Positions 1 through 7,032 of a stretch of DNA of 8,943 nucleotides are shown here, in pieces. Origin of the DNA: an uncultured Dyadobacter sp. (GTDB taxonomy: Bacteria > Bacteroidota > Bacteroidia > Cytophagales > Spirosomataceae); contig CAMLNK010000102.1 in NCBI GenBank assembly GCA_946481035.1, positions 1 through 8,943 of the forward strand. Direction: 5' to 3'. Positions within the stretch are counted from its first letter, which is position 1; every line of letters starts with the position of its first letter. Under the pieces are notes generated by a model. It was not told the DNA's origin. It ran no database searches and worked only from the letters and a program-made list of their open reading frames with translations. The position numbers were made by a program, and so were the translations under genes.

Positions 1-2305
1 CCGCCACCTGCGCTTCCGATTCGAAGGTATAGACAGCCAACTCGCTATCGATCTTTTCCTGAACGGTCACGAGCTCGCGCCGGCTTCCTTCCATTGCTGC
101 GTGCAATGTAGCTTGGCTTCCGGATAGCGTATTCCGGTCCTTTTCGAGCACATCCACCTGCTTTTCGGCCTCGGCAAATGCGGCTGAAAGCTGCTGATAT
201 TCGGCTCTGAGGGCAGCTATTTTCTCTGTAATAGTAGTTTTTTCAACTGTTTCAAAATCCGCCAGATTCACCCGCGACAGCTGTTCCGAAAGCGTGTGAG
301 CAGTATTTTCAAACCTTAAAATTTCATCTCTCAACACTTGCAACGGCTTCTCGATCTTTTCCGCTTTCTCTTTGGAAGCCGCTTCGATCTGCTCCGTCAA
401 TGCCTTCAATGCCGCTTCACCGGTCTTGATTTCTGCCTGCAAACGACTGCTTTCTGCAAACCGTTTCTCAAAACTTTCCCGGTCCGTTTTGCTGAATGCG
501 GGCCAAATGAAAGCCTCATCATGAATTTTCAATCTACCCTGCGCCTCGGTATAACGCTGTTTTATCGAACCTTTCTGCTTTTCAAGACTTTCAATTTGAT
601 TAAAAATGCGCTCGATCGGCGATTGCAGCCGCCTTACCAGCCTTTCTTTTTCATCCAATGCATTCAACTGCTTTTCAATTGACGCTATTTCCGTGGACAA
701 TGCGCCGTCGGCCGTTAACACCTCCGGATGATGCAGCGAGCCGCAAAGCGGGCACGGCTCCCCTTCTTCGAGGTTGCCCGCATATTGATGTAGCGCAATT
801 TTGGTATTAATATGCAGCAACTGGCGGTTCAGCTCCTTCCGGTTATTTTCGCCTGCTTCCAGATAGCCCAACACGCCCTTCTGAAAAATTTCCAGGGATG
901 TTTCCGGTCCAAAACCGATGCCAAAATCGCTGGTAATCTCTCCTAACCGCTGCGCCAGGCCATCCGTTAAAGTTTTGATCTCGGTTGCAAGCGCTTCCGC
1001 CTCCGTTTTGATCGCCTGGCGGCTTTCGGTAAGGCTGTCGGCTGTGGTAAACCACGATTTCACGAGCCCTAGTTCGAGTACATCGCCTAATCCGGCTTTG
1101 CGATACTCATTGGCCGCTTCCAGCTCCTGTTTTTGCTGTTTTTGTATTTCAATGGCGTTTTCTTTCTCCTTCAACTGCTCCTCACCGCGGGCCAGTGCCT
1201 CTTTCCTTTTGATAACTGCCTGCGAATGTTCGATAATCCGCATGACTTTTTCGAACTCCTCGGCGGTTGCGAGCAGTTCCTCACGTTTTTCGAAACGCGG
1301 TTTTAATAGCTGCCATGTCTCCCGCTGCTTTTCGAGCAATGCGGCCAGCTCCGTAAGTCGGGCCTGGTTGGTTGCGAAAATGCGCTCGTCGCGTGCTATG
1401 GCGGTCAGCAGGTTGCTTTTCTGGTCAAAAATGGATTTGAAATGCAGCGAACAGGTCTCAAAAGTCTTCAATGCGACCTCGCGGTCCTGCATTGCCGACC
1501 GCTGGGCATCGAGAGTTGCCAGCCTGGTTTGCAACATTTGTATCTTTTCACTGGCGAGTTTGAGTTTCTGAAAATTGCTTTCCAGCTCCGTCTGGACCGC
1601 CAGTTCATTGGCAATTTGCTGAATTTGCAGCCGGATTTGCTCCAACTGCCGCTCGCCTTCTGTGAGCATCTCCTGCGTCACTTCACCCAGGCCCAGCAAC
1701 TGGCCGTCCACATTCGATAATGCGAGATCGTTCTGCTTGCTTAGCGAGCCTACATTGCGGCTTAGGTCATATTTTTCGAGCTGGAAAAGCTCTTTCATCA
1801 TTCTCGTCCGCTCGGCGTCTTTCAGTTCGATAAATTCCTGAAAACGCCCTTGCGGTATGATGATCGTCCGGCGAAAATTGTCGTAGCTGAGGCCGATAAT
1901 GCTTTCGGTAGATTCGTTTTCGGCCAGCGGCACCCAGTCGTTTTCCTGCCAGACGTAGCCTTTTCGGTCAAAGGTTTTGACATCCTTGAAATTCTTGTTA
2001 TTCCGCTTTCCGCGCACCGTAAACCGGTAACGATCCCCATTTTTGCCGGCAATGCATTCAAAATCGATGAGCAAGTCATCCGACCGGAGGTTCATCATAT
2101 TGTAAGTACGGTCGTCGCCCGACTTGTTGAGCCGCTCGGTATCACCGTACAATGCATATGTGATCGCTTCCAGAATGGAAGACTTTCCACTGCCGACAGC
2201 CCCGAATATCCCGAACAACGAAGCGTCCGTCAACGGATCGAAATCAATTTCCTGCTCGGTTTGGTAAGAATAAAGTCCTTTGATTTTTAAGCGTTTGGGG
2301 ATCAT
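1..2305 (-). CDS. sbcC: Exonuclease SbcC, ATPase subunit (partial, C-terminus beyond left edge)
   Basis: This is the ATPase subunit of the SbcCD (Mre11-Rad50-like) nuclease, which opens hairpins and trims DNA ends in the cytoplasm during repair. The frame is open without a stop from the ATG at 2305 to the window edge, giving 768 residues, against about 1,050 for the E. coli protein. The start MIPKRLKIKGLYSY is the usual SbcC opening. Walker A is GAVGSGKSS at residues 35-43 (K41). The Q-loop region IIIPQGRFQEFI has Q152 and matches the SbcC family form. Long Glu/Lys/Gln-rich coiled-coil segments run from about 200 to 505 and from 535 onward. They flank the zinc hook GEPCPLCGSLHHPE, with C518 and C521, where two molecules are known to join through one zinc ion. 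Signature motif, Walker B and the second ATPase half must lie left of position 1. The gene upstream on the same strand is GH3, not sbcD. No Shine-Dalgarno sequence is visible. I am sure of the family; SbcC rather than generic Rad50 rests on the hook sequence and the Q-loop motif. Confidence 0.95.
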   Translation of the reverse strand, partial: MIPKRLKIKGLYSYQTEQEIDFDPLTDASLFGIFGAVGSGKSSILEAITYALYGDTERLNKSGDDRTYNMMNLRSDDLLIDFECIAGKNGDRYRFTVRGKRNNKNFKDVKTFDRKGYVWQENDWVPLAENESTESIIGLSYDNFRRTIIIPQGRFQEFIELKDAERTRMMKELFQLEKYDLSRNVGSLSKQNDLALSNVDGQLLGLGEVTQEMLTEGERQLEQIRLQIQQIANELAVQTELESNFQKLKLASEKIQMLQTRLATLDAQRSAMQDREVALKTFETCSLHFKSIFDQKSNLLTAIARDERIFATNQARLTELAALLEKQRETWQLLKPRFEKREELLATAEEFEKVMRIIEHSQAVIKRKEALARGEEQLKEKENAIEIQKQQKQELEAANEYRKAGLGDVLELGLVKSWFTTADSLTESRQAIKTEAEALATEIKTLTDGLAQRLGEITSDFGIGFGPETSLEIFQKGVLGYLEAGENNRKELNRQLLHINTKIALHQYAGNLEEGEPCPLCGSLHHPEVLTADGALSTEIASIEKQLNALDEKERLVRRLQSPIERIFNQIESLEKQKGSIKQRYTEAQGRLKIHDEAFIWPAFSKTDRESFEKRFAESSRLQAEIKTGEAALKALTEQIEAASKEKAEKIEKPLQVLRDEILRFENTAHTLSEQLSRVNLADFETVEKTTITEKIAALRAEYQQLSAAFAEAEKQVDVLEKDRNTLSGSQATLHAAMEGSRRELVTVQEKIDSELAVYTFESEAQVA

Positions 2306-2340
2306 GCGGGGTTTCGGTATGTGGTAGCGTCCGGAATGTT

Positions 2341-2502
2341 GACCGCCGACCGCTGACCACCGACGGCCGATTAAGGATTCGACCACGGACGGCCGACCAC
2401 CGACCGCCGATTATTTTTATGTTTACTTTAAGTATTAATTCATTCAATAAATGCGCTCTTGCAATTACAAATCGGCGGTCCGCGGTCGGCCGTCGGCGGT
2501 CA
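2341..2502. repeat. GC-rich degenerate intergenic repeat, two direct copies plus one inverted copy
   Basis: The spacer between GH3 and sbcC holds three related copies of a roughly 33-base element built from GACC, CGCC and CGGCC words and ending in CGATT(A). Copies at 2341-2373 and 2381-2413 are direct repeats matching at 28 of 33 bases with a 40-base period. A third copy at 2470-2502 is inverted. Its segment 2470-2493 is complementary to 2389-2412 at 22 of 24 positions, and the next 9 bases match at 6. The two arms enclose an AT-rich 57-base loop (2413-2469). Transcribed RNA could fold into a long GC stem. No T-tract follows the stem on either strand, so it is not a standard intrinsic terminator. 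It may be a REP-like dispersed element. No protein gene is supported here. Confidence 0.75.
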
Positions 2503-2518
2503 GTTCATCAACGCCGCC

Positions 2519-4033
2519 CTACAACCCCACCAGCAAATCATCCAGATATTCCCGCGTATTGCTCAGCCTCGGCACCTTGTTCTGGCCGCCGAGCTTGTGC
2601 TTCCGGCCCATCCATGCGTAAAAGGTGCCTGCGGGAGCAAAATGTACTTGCGGGCGTGTGAGAGCCATGTCTTTGTAACGTTTGGCATCATAATCGGAGT
2701 TGACTTCGCGCAATGCGGTATCCAGCGCGTGCACGAACGCGTCACGGTCCTCCGGTTCTTTGGTGAATTCGATGATCCATTCATGGCAGCCGCGCGAGCC
2801 GTCGCCCATGTATACGGGGCCGGCGGTATAGTTGGCTACCAGCGAGTCGGTCTGGTGTGCTGCTACCTTTATGGCGTGGTCGGCATTCTCGACGATCACT
2901 TCTTCCCCGAAAGCATTGATAAAATGCTTCGTACGTCCGCTTACCTTCACGCGGAACGGGTAGGTGGAAGTGAATTTCACAGTATCGCCGATCAGGTAGC
3001 GCCAAAGTCCGGCGTTGGTAGAGATCACCATCGCGTAATTTTTCCCTACTTCCACTTCATCCAGCAACAATGCCCTGGGATGCTCCTTACCGAGCTCTTC
3101 AATAGGTATAAATTCATAAAAAATGCCATAATCGAGCATGAGCAGCATTTCTCCCACCCGGTTAATATCGTCCTGGATCGCAAAAAAGCCTTCCGACGCA
3201 CTGTAAGTTTCAAGGTACAGCACCTGGTCGGAAGGGAAATATTTGGTCATGAACAAATCGCGGTAGGGCTCGAACGAAACGGCTCCATGCACGAAAACCT
3301 CAAAGTCGGGCCAGACTTCCAGCATATTTTTCTTGCCGGTACGTTCGAGAATCTGGTCGAGGAGCACGATCGTCCAGGTAGGCACGCCGAGAATGCTCGT
3401 CACGTTCTCCTGCGAGCAGATCGACGCCATCTTGTCCAGCTTGCTTTCCCAGTGATCCATTAATGCTACTTCCAATGGCGGCGTGCGCATAAATTCAGCC
3501 CAGGAGGGCAGGTTTTGCATAATCACCGCCGACACGTCGCCGATCTGGGTATAATCATCAAAAGGATTGGCATGTAAAGTCCCGCCTATCGAAAGGCCTT
3601 TTCCATCGAAAACGCGGGTATCCGGCCGGTTGTTGATCAGGAGGGTCATCATATCCTTACCGCCTTCGTAATGGCATTCTTCCAGCGCCTCGGGCGAAAC
3701 GGGCAGGAATTTACTCCGCGCATTCGTGGTACCCGACGATTTGGAAAACCACTCGATCTGCGACGGCCAGAGCACATTCGGTTCGCCTTTCAGCACGCGC
3801 TCGATGTAAGGATAAAGCTGTTCGTAAGCCGAAACAGGCACCTGCTCCTGAAATTCCTTCACCGTTTTGATCTGCGCGTAATTATAGCGGCTGCCCCATT
3901 CGGTGTAACGGGCGGTTTCGATCAATTCGGAAAATATACGCTGCTGGGTTTCAATGGGGTACTTCATAAACTGTTCGATCCGTTCGAAGCGCCGCTTCAA
4001 AAACCAGACAGTCATATCATTTACCAGCTTCAT
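2519..4033 (-). CDS. GH3-family acyl-adenylating protein (GH3 auxin-responsive promoter family)
   Basis: This 504-residue protein belongs to the GH3 branch of the ANL adenylating enzymes. Plant members activate carboxylates such as jasmonate or indole-acetate as acyl-AMP and join them to amino acids. The substrate of the bacterial members is not known to me. The nucleotide-binding motif SKSSGTTNARSKFLPVS is at residues 97-113. The second ATP motif YSASEGFFAIQ is at 277-287 and the YxxGD motif YLIGD at 346-350. The C-terminal segment KLGGQNKVPRL at 480-490 resembles the conserved end of GH3 proteins. No signal peptide or membrane segment is seen, so it is probably cytoplasmic. The ATG at 4033 starts the typical MKLVNDMTVWFLKRRFERIEQ opening. 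There is no Shine-Dalgarno sequence; an imperfect -7-like TATTTTTA lies upstream on the minus strand (4066-4073). It follows a strong terminator, so it probably has its own promoter. The stop is 16 bases from the inverted repeat copy that precedes sbcC. Family call secure, substrate open. Confidence 0.93.
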   Translation of the reverse strand: MKLVNDMTVWFLKRRFERIEQFMKYPIETQQRIFSELIETARYTEWGSRYNYAQIKTVKEFQEQVPVSAYEQLYPYIERVLKGEPNVLWPSQIEWFSKSSGTTNARSKFLPVSPEALEECHYEGGKDMMTLLINNRPDTRVFDGKGLSIGGTLHANPFDDYTQIGDVSAVIMQNLPSWAEFMRTPPLEVALMDHWESKLDKMASICSQENVTSILGVPTWTIVLLDQILERTGKKNMLEVWPDFEVFVHGAVSFEPYRDLFMTKYFPSDQVLYLETYSASEGFFAIQDDINRVGEMLLMLDYGIFYEFIPIEELGKEHPRALLLDEVEVGKNYAMVISTNAGLWRYLIGDTVKFTSTYPFRVKVSGRTKHFINAFGEEVIVENADHAIKVAAHQTDSLVANYTAGPVYMGDGSRGCHEWIIEFTKEPEDRDAFVHALDTALREVNSDYDAKRYKDMALTRPQVHFAPAGTFYAWMGRKHKLGGQNKVPRLSNTREYLDDLLVGL

Positions 4034-4078
4034 AAAGGTCTATTAGTTAGAAATACGCAAGTCTGTAAAAATAGCAAT

Positions 4079-4121
4079 AAAAAATGGTGCGAGAACAGTT
4101 GGAAGCCGTTCTCGCACCATT
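4079..4121 (-). terminator. Intrinsic terminator of the rocD-S41 unit
   Basis: Bases 4083-4096 and 4108-4121 form a perfect 14-base-pair stem around an 11-base loop. Read on the minus strand, the stem is followed at once by six T residues (4084-4079) and further T-rich sequence. It begins 23 bases beyond the S41 peptidase stop codon. The position and the one-sided T-tract mark it as the rho-independent terminator of the minus-strand unit, separating it from the GH3 gene. Confidence 0.9.
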
Positions 4122-4144
4122 CAAAAAAATATACCAGCCGGTCG

Positions 4145-5536
4145 CTATCTGTCGAAGAACATGTTGCTGCCACCGGCTTTCCGGCTGATCGACGACGACA
4201 ATTCTGCACGCTCTTCTTCCGCCAGCACGCGCGCTGTCCGCCCCTGGCGCGTCACATGCGTACCCGTGATCTGGAACAGCGCCTCACCCAGCAACGGGTC
4301 GCGCGGGTCGCCGTAAGGGAAGAGGAGATTGCCCTCGCTCACCTTCACATCCGGTTCAAAACCAACATGATAGTCCGATTTTTTATCCTTGTTCAGGGAT
4401 TTTGAAACAATCGGCTGCAATCCCACTTTAATGCCGTTATTCTCATCGCTGATCGTGATCGAGCCTACATTCTTGCCCACTGTTTTGCCCCCGACCAACG
4501 TAACAGTCATAAAAGGCTTCAAGCCGTTGATCACCAGCTCGCTCGCCGATGCCGTACGCGACGATACCAGCACCACGAGGTGTTTCAGGTCGCTACCGAC
4601 ATTCTGGCTCTTGGTCACGAATTTGTCGTAGAAATAGGACTCCCCGTATTTTTTGAGGCTCGTTTCGGTGACCTGCTTGTTGTATTCTTTGTAGTAAAAC
4701 ACATCATTGGCCGTAACCTTGCCGATCAGGCTCGCCAGGTTCGTTGCTGAACTGACATAACCGCCGGGATTATAGCGCAAGTCGAGTACCAGCGCATTGA
4801 TATTGCTGTTTTTAAACTCTGAAAAAATCGCGTCCAGTTTCTTGTCGTAAGCCTTGCTGGTCGTCTGATAGGGCTCCGGAATGAACTGATGGTAAACTAC
4901 ATAGCCAATTTTACTCGCGCCAATCGTATAAACCGAATCGAAAAATACCGGATCCTCCTGCAACACAATAGGCGTCACCTCCCTGATGGTAGTGGTTTCC
5001 TTCAATGTGCCGTCCTTGATATCAGCCAGGGTGTAGCTCACCTTATCCTGGGTATTCAGCAATTTCGAATAGTTCGAATCGGTCAGCTTCTGGCCATTTA
5101 CACTGCTGAAAACATCGCCGCGCATAAAACCGGCCTTGGCAGCGGGCGAACCCGGTATGACGTAAAGCACAACGCCGACCACATTGCTGGTATTGGACGG
5201 GAAATACACCAGCTTGTACTCCATTCCGCTGGTTTTCGATTCCCCTCCCAGCGACGCTTCGAGTTCCTTCGCGCTTTCCTGCATCCACGAAAACCGGTCG
5301 CCGTCGGGGCGCGCCGTCGCGTCGTATTTGTAAAGCAGGGAGCTGAAAAAGTCGCTCGGCGTTTTGCTGTAATCGGGCGAAGCGGTAATGTGGTCCGTCC
5401 AATAGTACCAATATTTCATGTTGGTATAAATCCATTGGTTGGTTTCGGTATCGTTTTTGGGGTCTGCGTTTTTTTCCTTACACGAAAAAACAAACGCAGC
5501 GAGTAAAATGACAGGTAGGAGAAGTCTCAGTTTCAT
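4145..5536 (-). CDS. Lipoprotein PDZ-domain S41 family serine peptidase
   Basis: This 463-residue carboxy-terminal-processing-type protease acts outside the cytoplasm. The N-terminus [19 protein letters not shown] is a lipoprotein signal with lipobox VFSC, so Cys19 should be lipidated. Next comes the S41 N-terminal region common in Bacteroidota ([14 protein letters not shown]). A PDZ domain follows at about 120-170, with [16 protein letters not shown], which normally binds the substrate C-terminus. The S41 core has LDLRYNPGG at about 251-259 and [12 protein letters not shown], whose first SASE serine, S330, is the predicted nucleophile. GGKTVGK ends in K355, the expected general base; the 25-residue Ser-Lys distance equals that of E. 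coli Tsp (S430/K455). The ATG at 5536 was chosen because it shares bases with the rocD TGA (ATGA overlap) and places the lipobox correctly. A TTG start 45 bases upstream would put a charged extension before the signal peptide. It is second in the rocD unit and ends before the 4083-4121 terminator. Substrate unknown. Confidence 0.93.
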   Translation of the reverse strand: MKLRLLLPVILLAAFVFSCKEKNADPKNDTETNQWIYTNMKYWYYWTDHITASPDYSKTPSDFFSSLLYKYDATARPDGDRFSWMQESAKELEASLGGESKTSGMEYKLVYFPSNTSNVVGVVLYVIPGSPAAKAGFMRGDVFSSVNGQKLTDSNYSKLLNTQDKVSYTLADIKDGTLKETTTIREVTPIVLQEDPVFFDSVYTIGASKIGYVVYHQFIPEPYQTTSKAYDKKLDAIFSEFKNSNINALVLDLRYNPGGYVSSATNLASLIGKVTANDVFYYKEYNKQVTETSLKKYGESYFYDKFVTKSQNVGSDLKHLVVLVSSRTASASELVINGLKPFMTVTLVGGKTVGKNVGSITISDENNGIKVGLQPIVSKSLNKDKKSDYHVGFEPDVKVSEGNLLFPYGDPRDPLLGEALFQITGTHVTRQGRTARVLAEEERAELSSSISRKAGGSNMFFDR

Positions 5537-6795
5537 AGATTTCCGTTCATTTCTAAAAATACCTTTTCGATTATGCAGCAAGCTTCGTCCATTTGGGCCT
5601 CATTGATTACCAATGGCGGCGCGAAACGGATTTTGTTGCCGTGGGTAGGTTTGCACAGCAGCCCTTTTTCCATCATTTTGTAACATAGATCCATGGCCGT
5701 GCTGCTGTCCTCCGAATCGTTGATCACGATCGCATTCAGCAACCCCTTTCCTCTAACGCTTTCGATCAGGGAACATTGCTTTTGAAGCTCCTGCATTCTC
5801 CTGCGGAAGATCTGACCCATTTGCTCGGCATTTTCGGCCAGGTTTTCGTCCTGCACTACTTGTAATGCGGCGATCGTGACGGCGCATGCGAGCGGGTTGC
5901 CGCCATAAGTTGAACCATGCTCGCCGGGAGCGATCGTGAGCATCACCTCATCATCCGCAAATGCAGCAGAAACCGGCATGGTACCGCCCGACAATGCTTT
6001 TCCAAGGACCAGGATATCCGGTTTCACGCCCTCCCAGTCGCACGCCAGGCGCTTTCCCGTGCGCCCGATGCCAGTTTGCACCTCGTCGGCGATGAAAAGG
6101 ACATTGTATTTAATACACAAGTCCCGCACGCCTTTAAGATAACCCTCATCCGGCACCACCACACCCGCTTCACCCTGAATGGGCTCCACCATAAAACCGG
6201 CGATATTCGGATCGCTTTTCAGGAGATTTTCCAGCGCCTCGAGGTCATTATAGGGAATGATTTCGTAGCCGGGAAGGAAGGGGCCATAATCATTGGTAGA
6301 AGAAGGATCCGTCGAAGAAGAGATCGCTGCCAGCGTCCTGCCCCAGAAATTGCCGGCCGCGTACACTGTTTTCGCCTTTCCCGGCTCGATACCCTTCACT
6401 TTATACGCCCATTTCCGGGTTAGTTTCAATGCGGTTTCGCCACCTTCCACGCCGGAATTCATCATCAACACCTTATCATACCCGAAATAATCACAAAGAA
6501 ACTTCTCACACTCGCCGAGGCGGTCGTTATAGAATGCACGGGAAGTGAGCGTCAGCTTCTGCGCCTGCTCCATCATCGCATTTACAATTTTTGGGTGGCA
6601 ATGGCCCTGGCTCACCGCGCTATATGCCGAAAGGAAATCGAAATACTGCTTCCCCTCCACATCCCACAAAAAAACTCCCAAGCCCCGCTGGATTACTACC
6701 GGCATCGGCTTGTAGTTATGCGCACCGTAGCGGTATTCCAGCTCCATGGCATGTTGGGAAGGTGATATATCGGTGGTGTCTGTATAGCTTTTCAT
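5533..6795 (-). CDS. rocD: Ornithine aminotransferase (ornithine--oxo-acid transaminase)
   Basis: This 420-residue PLP enzyme of the class III aminotransferases converts ornithine and 2-oxoglutarate to glutamate-5-semialdehyde and glutamate in the cytoplasm, linking arginine and proline metabolism. It follows human OAT closely along its length: [60 protein letters not shown] and [17 protein letters not shown]. The two tyrosines equivalent to human Tyr55 and Tyr85 are present at about 28 and 58, as is the switch glutamate (about E209, human E235). These argue for OAT rather than acetylornithine aminotransferase. ADEVQTG contains D237, which contacts the cofactor ring nitrogen, and LGKALSGG contains the Schiff-base lysine K266. 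[13 protein letters not shown] and [15 protein letters not shown] are also conserved. I start at the ATG at 6795; a TTG four codons earlier (6807) is possible but unnecessary. The stop overlaps the S41 peptidase start by four bases, so translation is probably coupled. It is divergent from the TonB receptor. Confidence 0.95.
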   Translation of the reverse strand: MKSYTDTTDISPSQHAMELEYRYGAHNYKPMPVVIQRGLGVFLWDVEGKQYFDFLSAYSAVSQGHCHPKIVNAMMEQAQKLTLTSRAFYNDRLGECEKFLCDYFGYDKVLMMNSGVEGGETALKLTRKWAYKVKGIEPGKAKTVYAAGNFWGRTLAAISSSTDPSSTNDYGPFLPGYEIIPYNDLEALENLLKSDPNIAGFMVEPIQGEAGVVVPDEGYLKGVRDLCIKYNVLFIADEVQTGIGRTGKRLACDWEGVKPDILVLGKALSGGTMPVSAAFADDEVMLTIAPGEHGSTYGGNPLACAVTIAALQVVQDENLAENAEQMGQIFRRRMQELQKQCSLIESVRGKGLLNAIVINDSEDSSTAMDLCYKMMEKGLLCKPTHGNKIRFAPPLVINEAQMDEACCIIEKVFLEMNGNL

Positions 6796-6835
6796 TATGA
6801 TATTCAAATAGTTAGGAACTTCATTTTGAGATATG

Positions 6836-6843
6836 TAAAATTA
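6836..6843 (-). promoter_or_regulatory. Possible -7 element for rocD
   Basis: Read on the minus strand these bases are TAATTTTA, seven of eight matches to the Bacteroidota -7 consensus TAnnTTTG. It would place the transcript start about 35 bases before the rocD ATG. No convincing -33 TTG lies at the usual distance, so this is only a candidate. It sits about 14 bases from the opposing promoter element, so the two promoters would compete for space. Confidence 0.25.
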
Positions 6844-6856
6844 CGGAAAAGCGTAT

Positions 6857-6864
6857 TAATTTTG
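6857..6864 (+). promoter_or_regulatory. -7 promoter element of the TPP-riboswitch transcript
   Basis: TAATTTTG is an exact match to the TAnnTTTG -7 consensus known from Bacteroides. The predicted start falls about 5 to 7 bases downstream, around 6869-6871, right before the first base-paired position of the riboswitch (6873). A -33 TTG at the normal spacing is not evident; the nearest, at 6826-6828, is about 9 bases too far. The agreement with the riboswitch 5' end is the main support. Confidence 0.6.
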
Positions 6865-6872
6865 CAGCATAA

Positions 6873-6950
6873 TCTCAAGGGGTGCCCTACCGAACGGGCT
6901 GAGATCATACCCATTTAACCTGATCCGGGTAATGCCGGCGTAGGGAGAGA
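6873..6950 (+). ncRNA. TPP riboswitch (THI-box)
   Basis: All conserved parts of the thiamin pyrophosphate riboswitch are present in order. P1 is TCTC 6873-6876 with GAGA 6947-6950. The 5' core GGGGTGCCC spans 6879-6887, with P2 closed by TACCC at 6908-6912. P3 is GCCC 6884-6887 with GGGC 6896-6899. The pyrimidine-binding CTGAGA is at 6899-6904. The 3' domain AACCTGATCCGGGTAATGCC leads into GGCGTAGGGA, with P5 formed by CCGG 6925-6928 and CCGG 6935-6938. Against E. coli thiM, P5 changes from CUGG/CCAG to CCGG/CCGG, a compensated difference. The aptamer lies in the leader of the TonB-dependent receptor gene, 83 bases before its ATG. TPP binding is expected to lower expression of that gene. Confidence 0.97.
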
Positions 6951-6951
6951 A

Positions 6952-6975
6952 AGCCGGAACCGGCTGTTTTCTGTT
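6952..6975 (+). terminator. Candidate attenuator hairpin of the TPP riboswitch expression platform
   Basis: Directly after P1, AGCCG 6952-6956 can pair with CGGCT 6961-6965 around a four-base GAAC loop, followed by the T-rich run GTTTTCTGTT (6966-6975). This has the form of a short intrinsic terminator. Its 3' arm (CCGGC, 6960-6964) can instead pair with GCCGG at 6934-6938, the 3' arm of P5. The two pairings exclude each other, as in an antitermination switch. The stem is short and the T-run interrupted, so the strength of termination is uncertain. Confidence 0.5.
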
Positions 6976-7032
6976 AACATTTTATCGAACTTTCTGATAG
7001 GTGGCCCCTGCCTGTTGTAATTATTGATCGCA

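Noticed and set aside
918..1571. A 217-codon open frame on the plus strand, rich in Ser, Ala and Phe
   Set aside because: It lies antisense to the continuous sbcC coiled-coil frame, and its composition is what complementary codons of Glu/Lys/Leu-rich coiled coil give. No recognisable domain.
2341..2502. Possible CRISPR array or small Arg/Ser-rich peptide gene
   Set aside because: Only two degenerate direct copies, with a 7-base gap too short to be a spacer, and one copy inverted, so not CRISPR. Short frames rich in RRSAVG-like words simply translate the repeat.
2459..3463. A 334-codon plus-strand open frame opposite the GH3 gene
   Set aside because: The minus-strand GH3 frame has all family motifs through this stretch. 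The plus-strand product has no recognisable motif, and its start falls inside the GC repeat.
4889..5506. A 205-codon plus-strand open frame opposite the S41 peptidase
   Set aside because: Antisense to a gene with signal peptide, PDZ domain and catalytic Ser/Lys in place; no domain of its own.
5537..5581. Upstream TTG start for the S41 peptidase
   Set aside because: It would add 15 residues, many of them charged, before the lipoprotein signal and enlarge the overlap with rocD. The ATG at 5536 gives a correct lipobox and a four-base coupling overlap.
6796..6807. Upstream TTG start for rocD
   Set aside because: An ATG lies four codons downstream with no loss of conserved sequence, so the rarer start is not needed.
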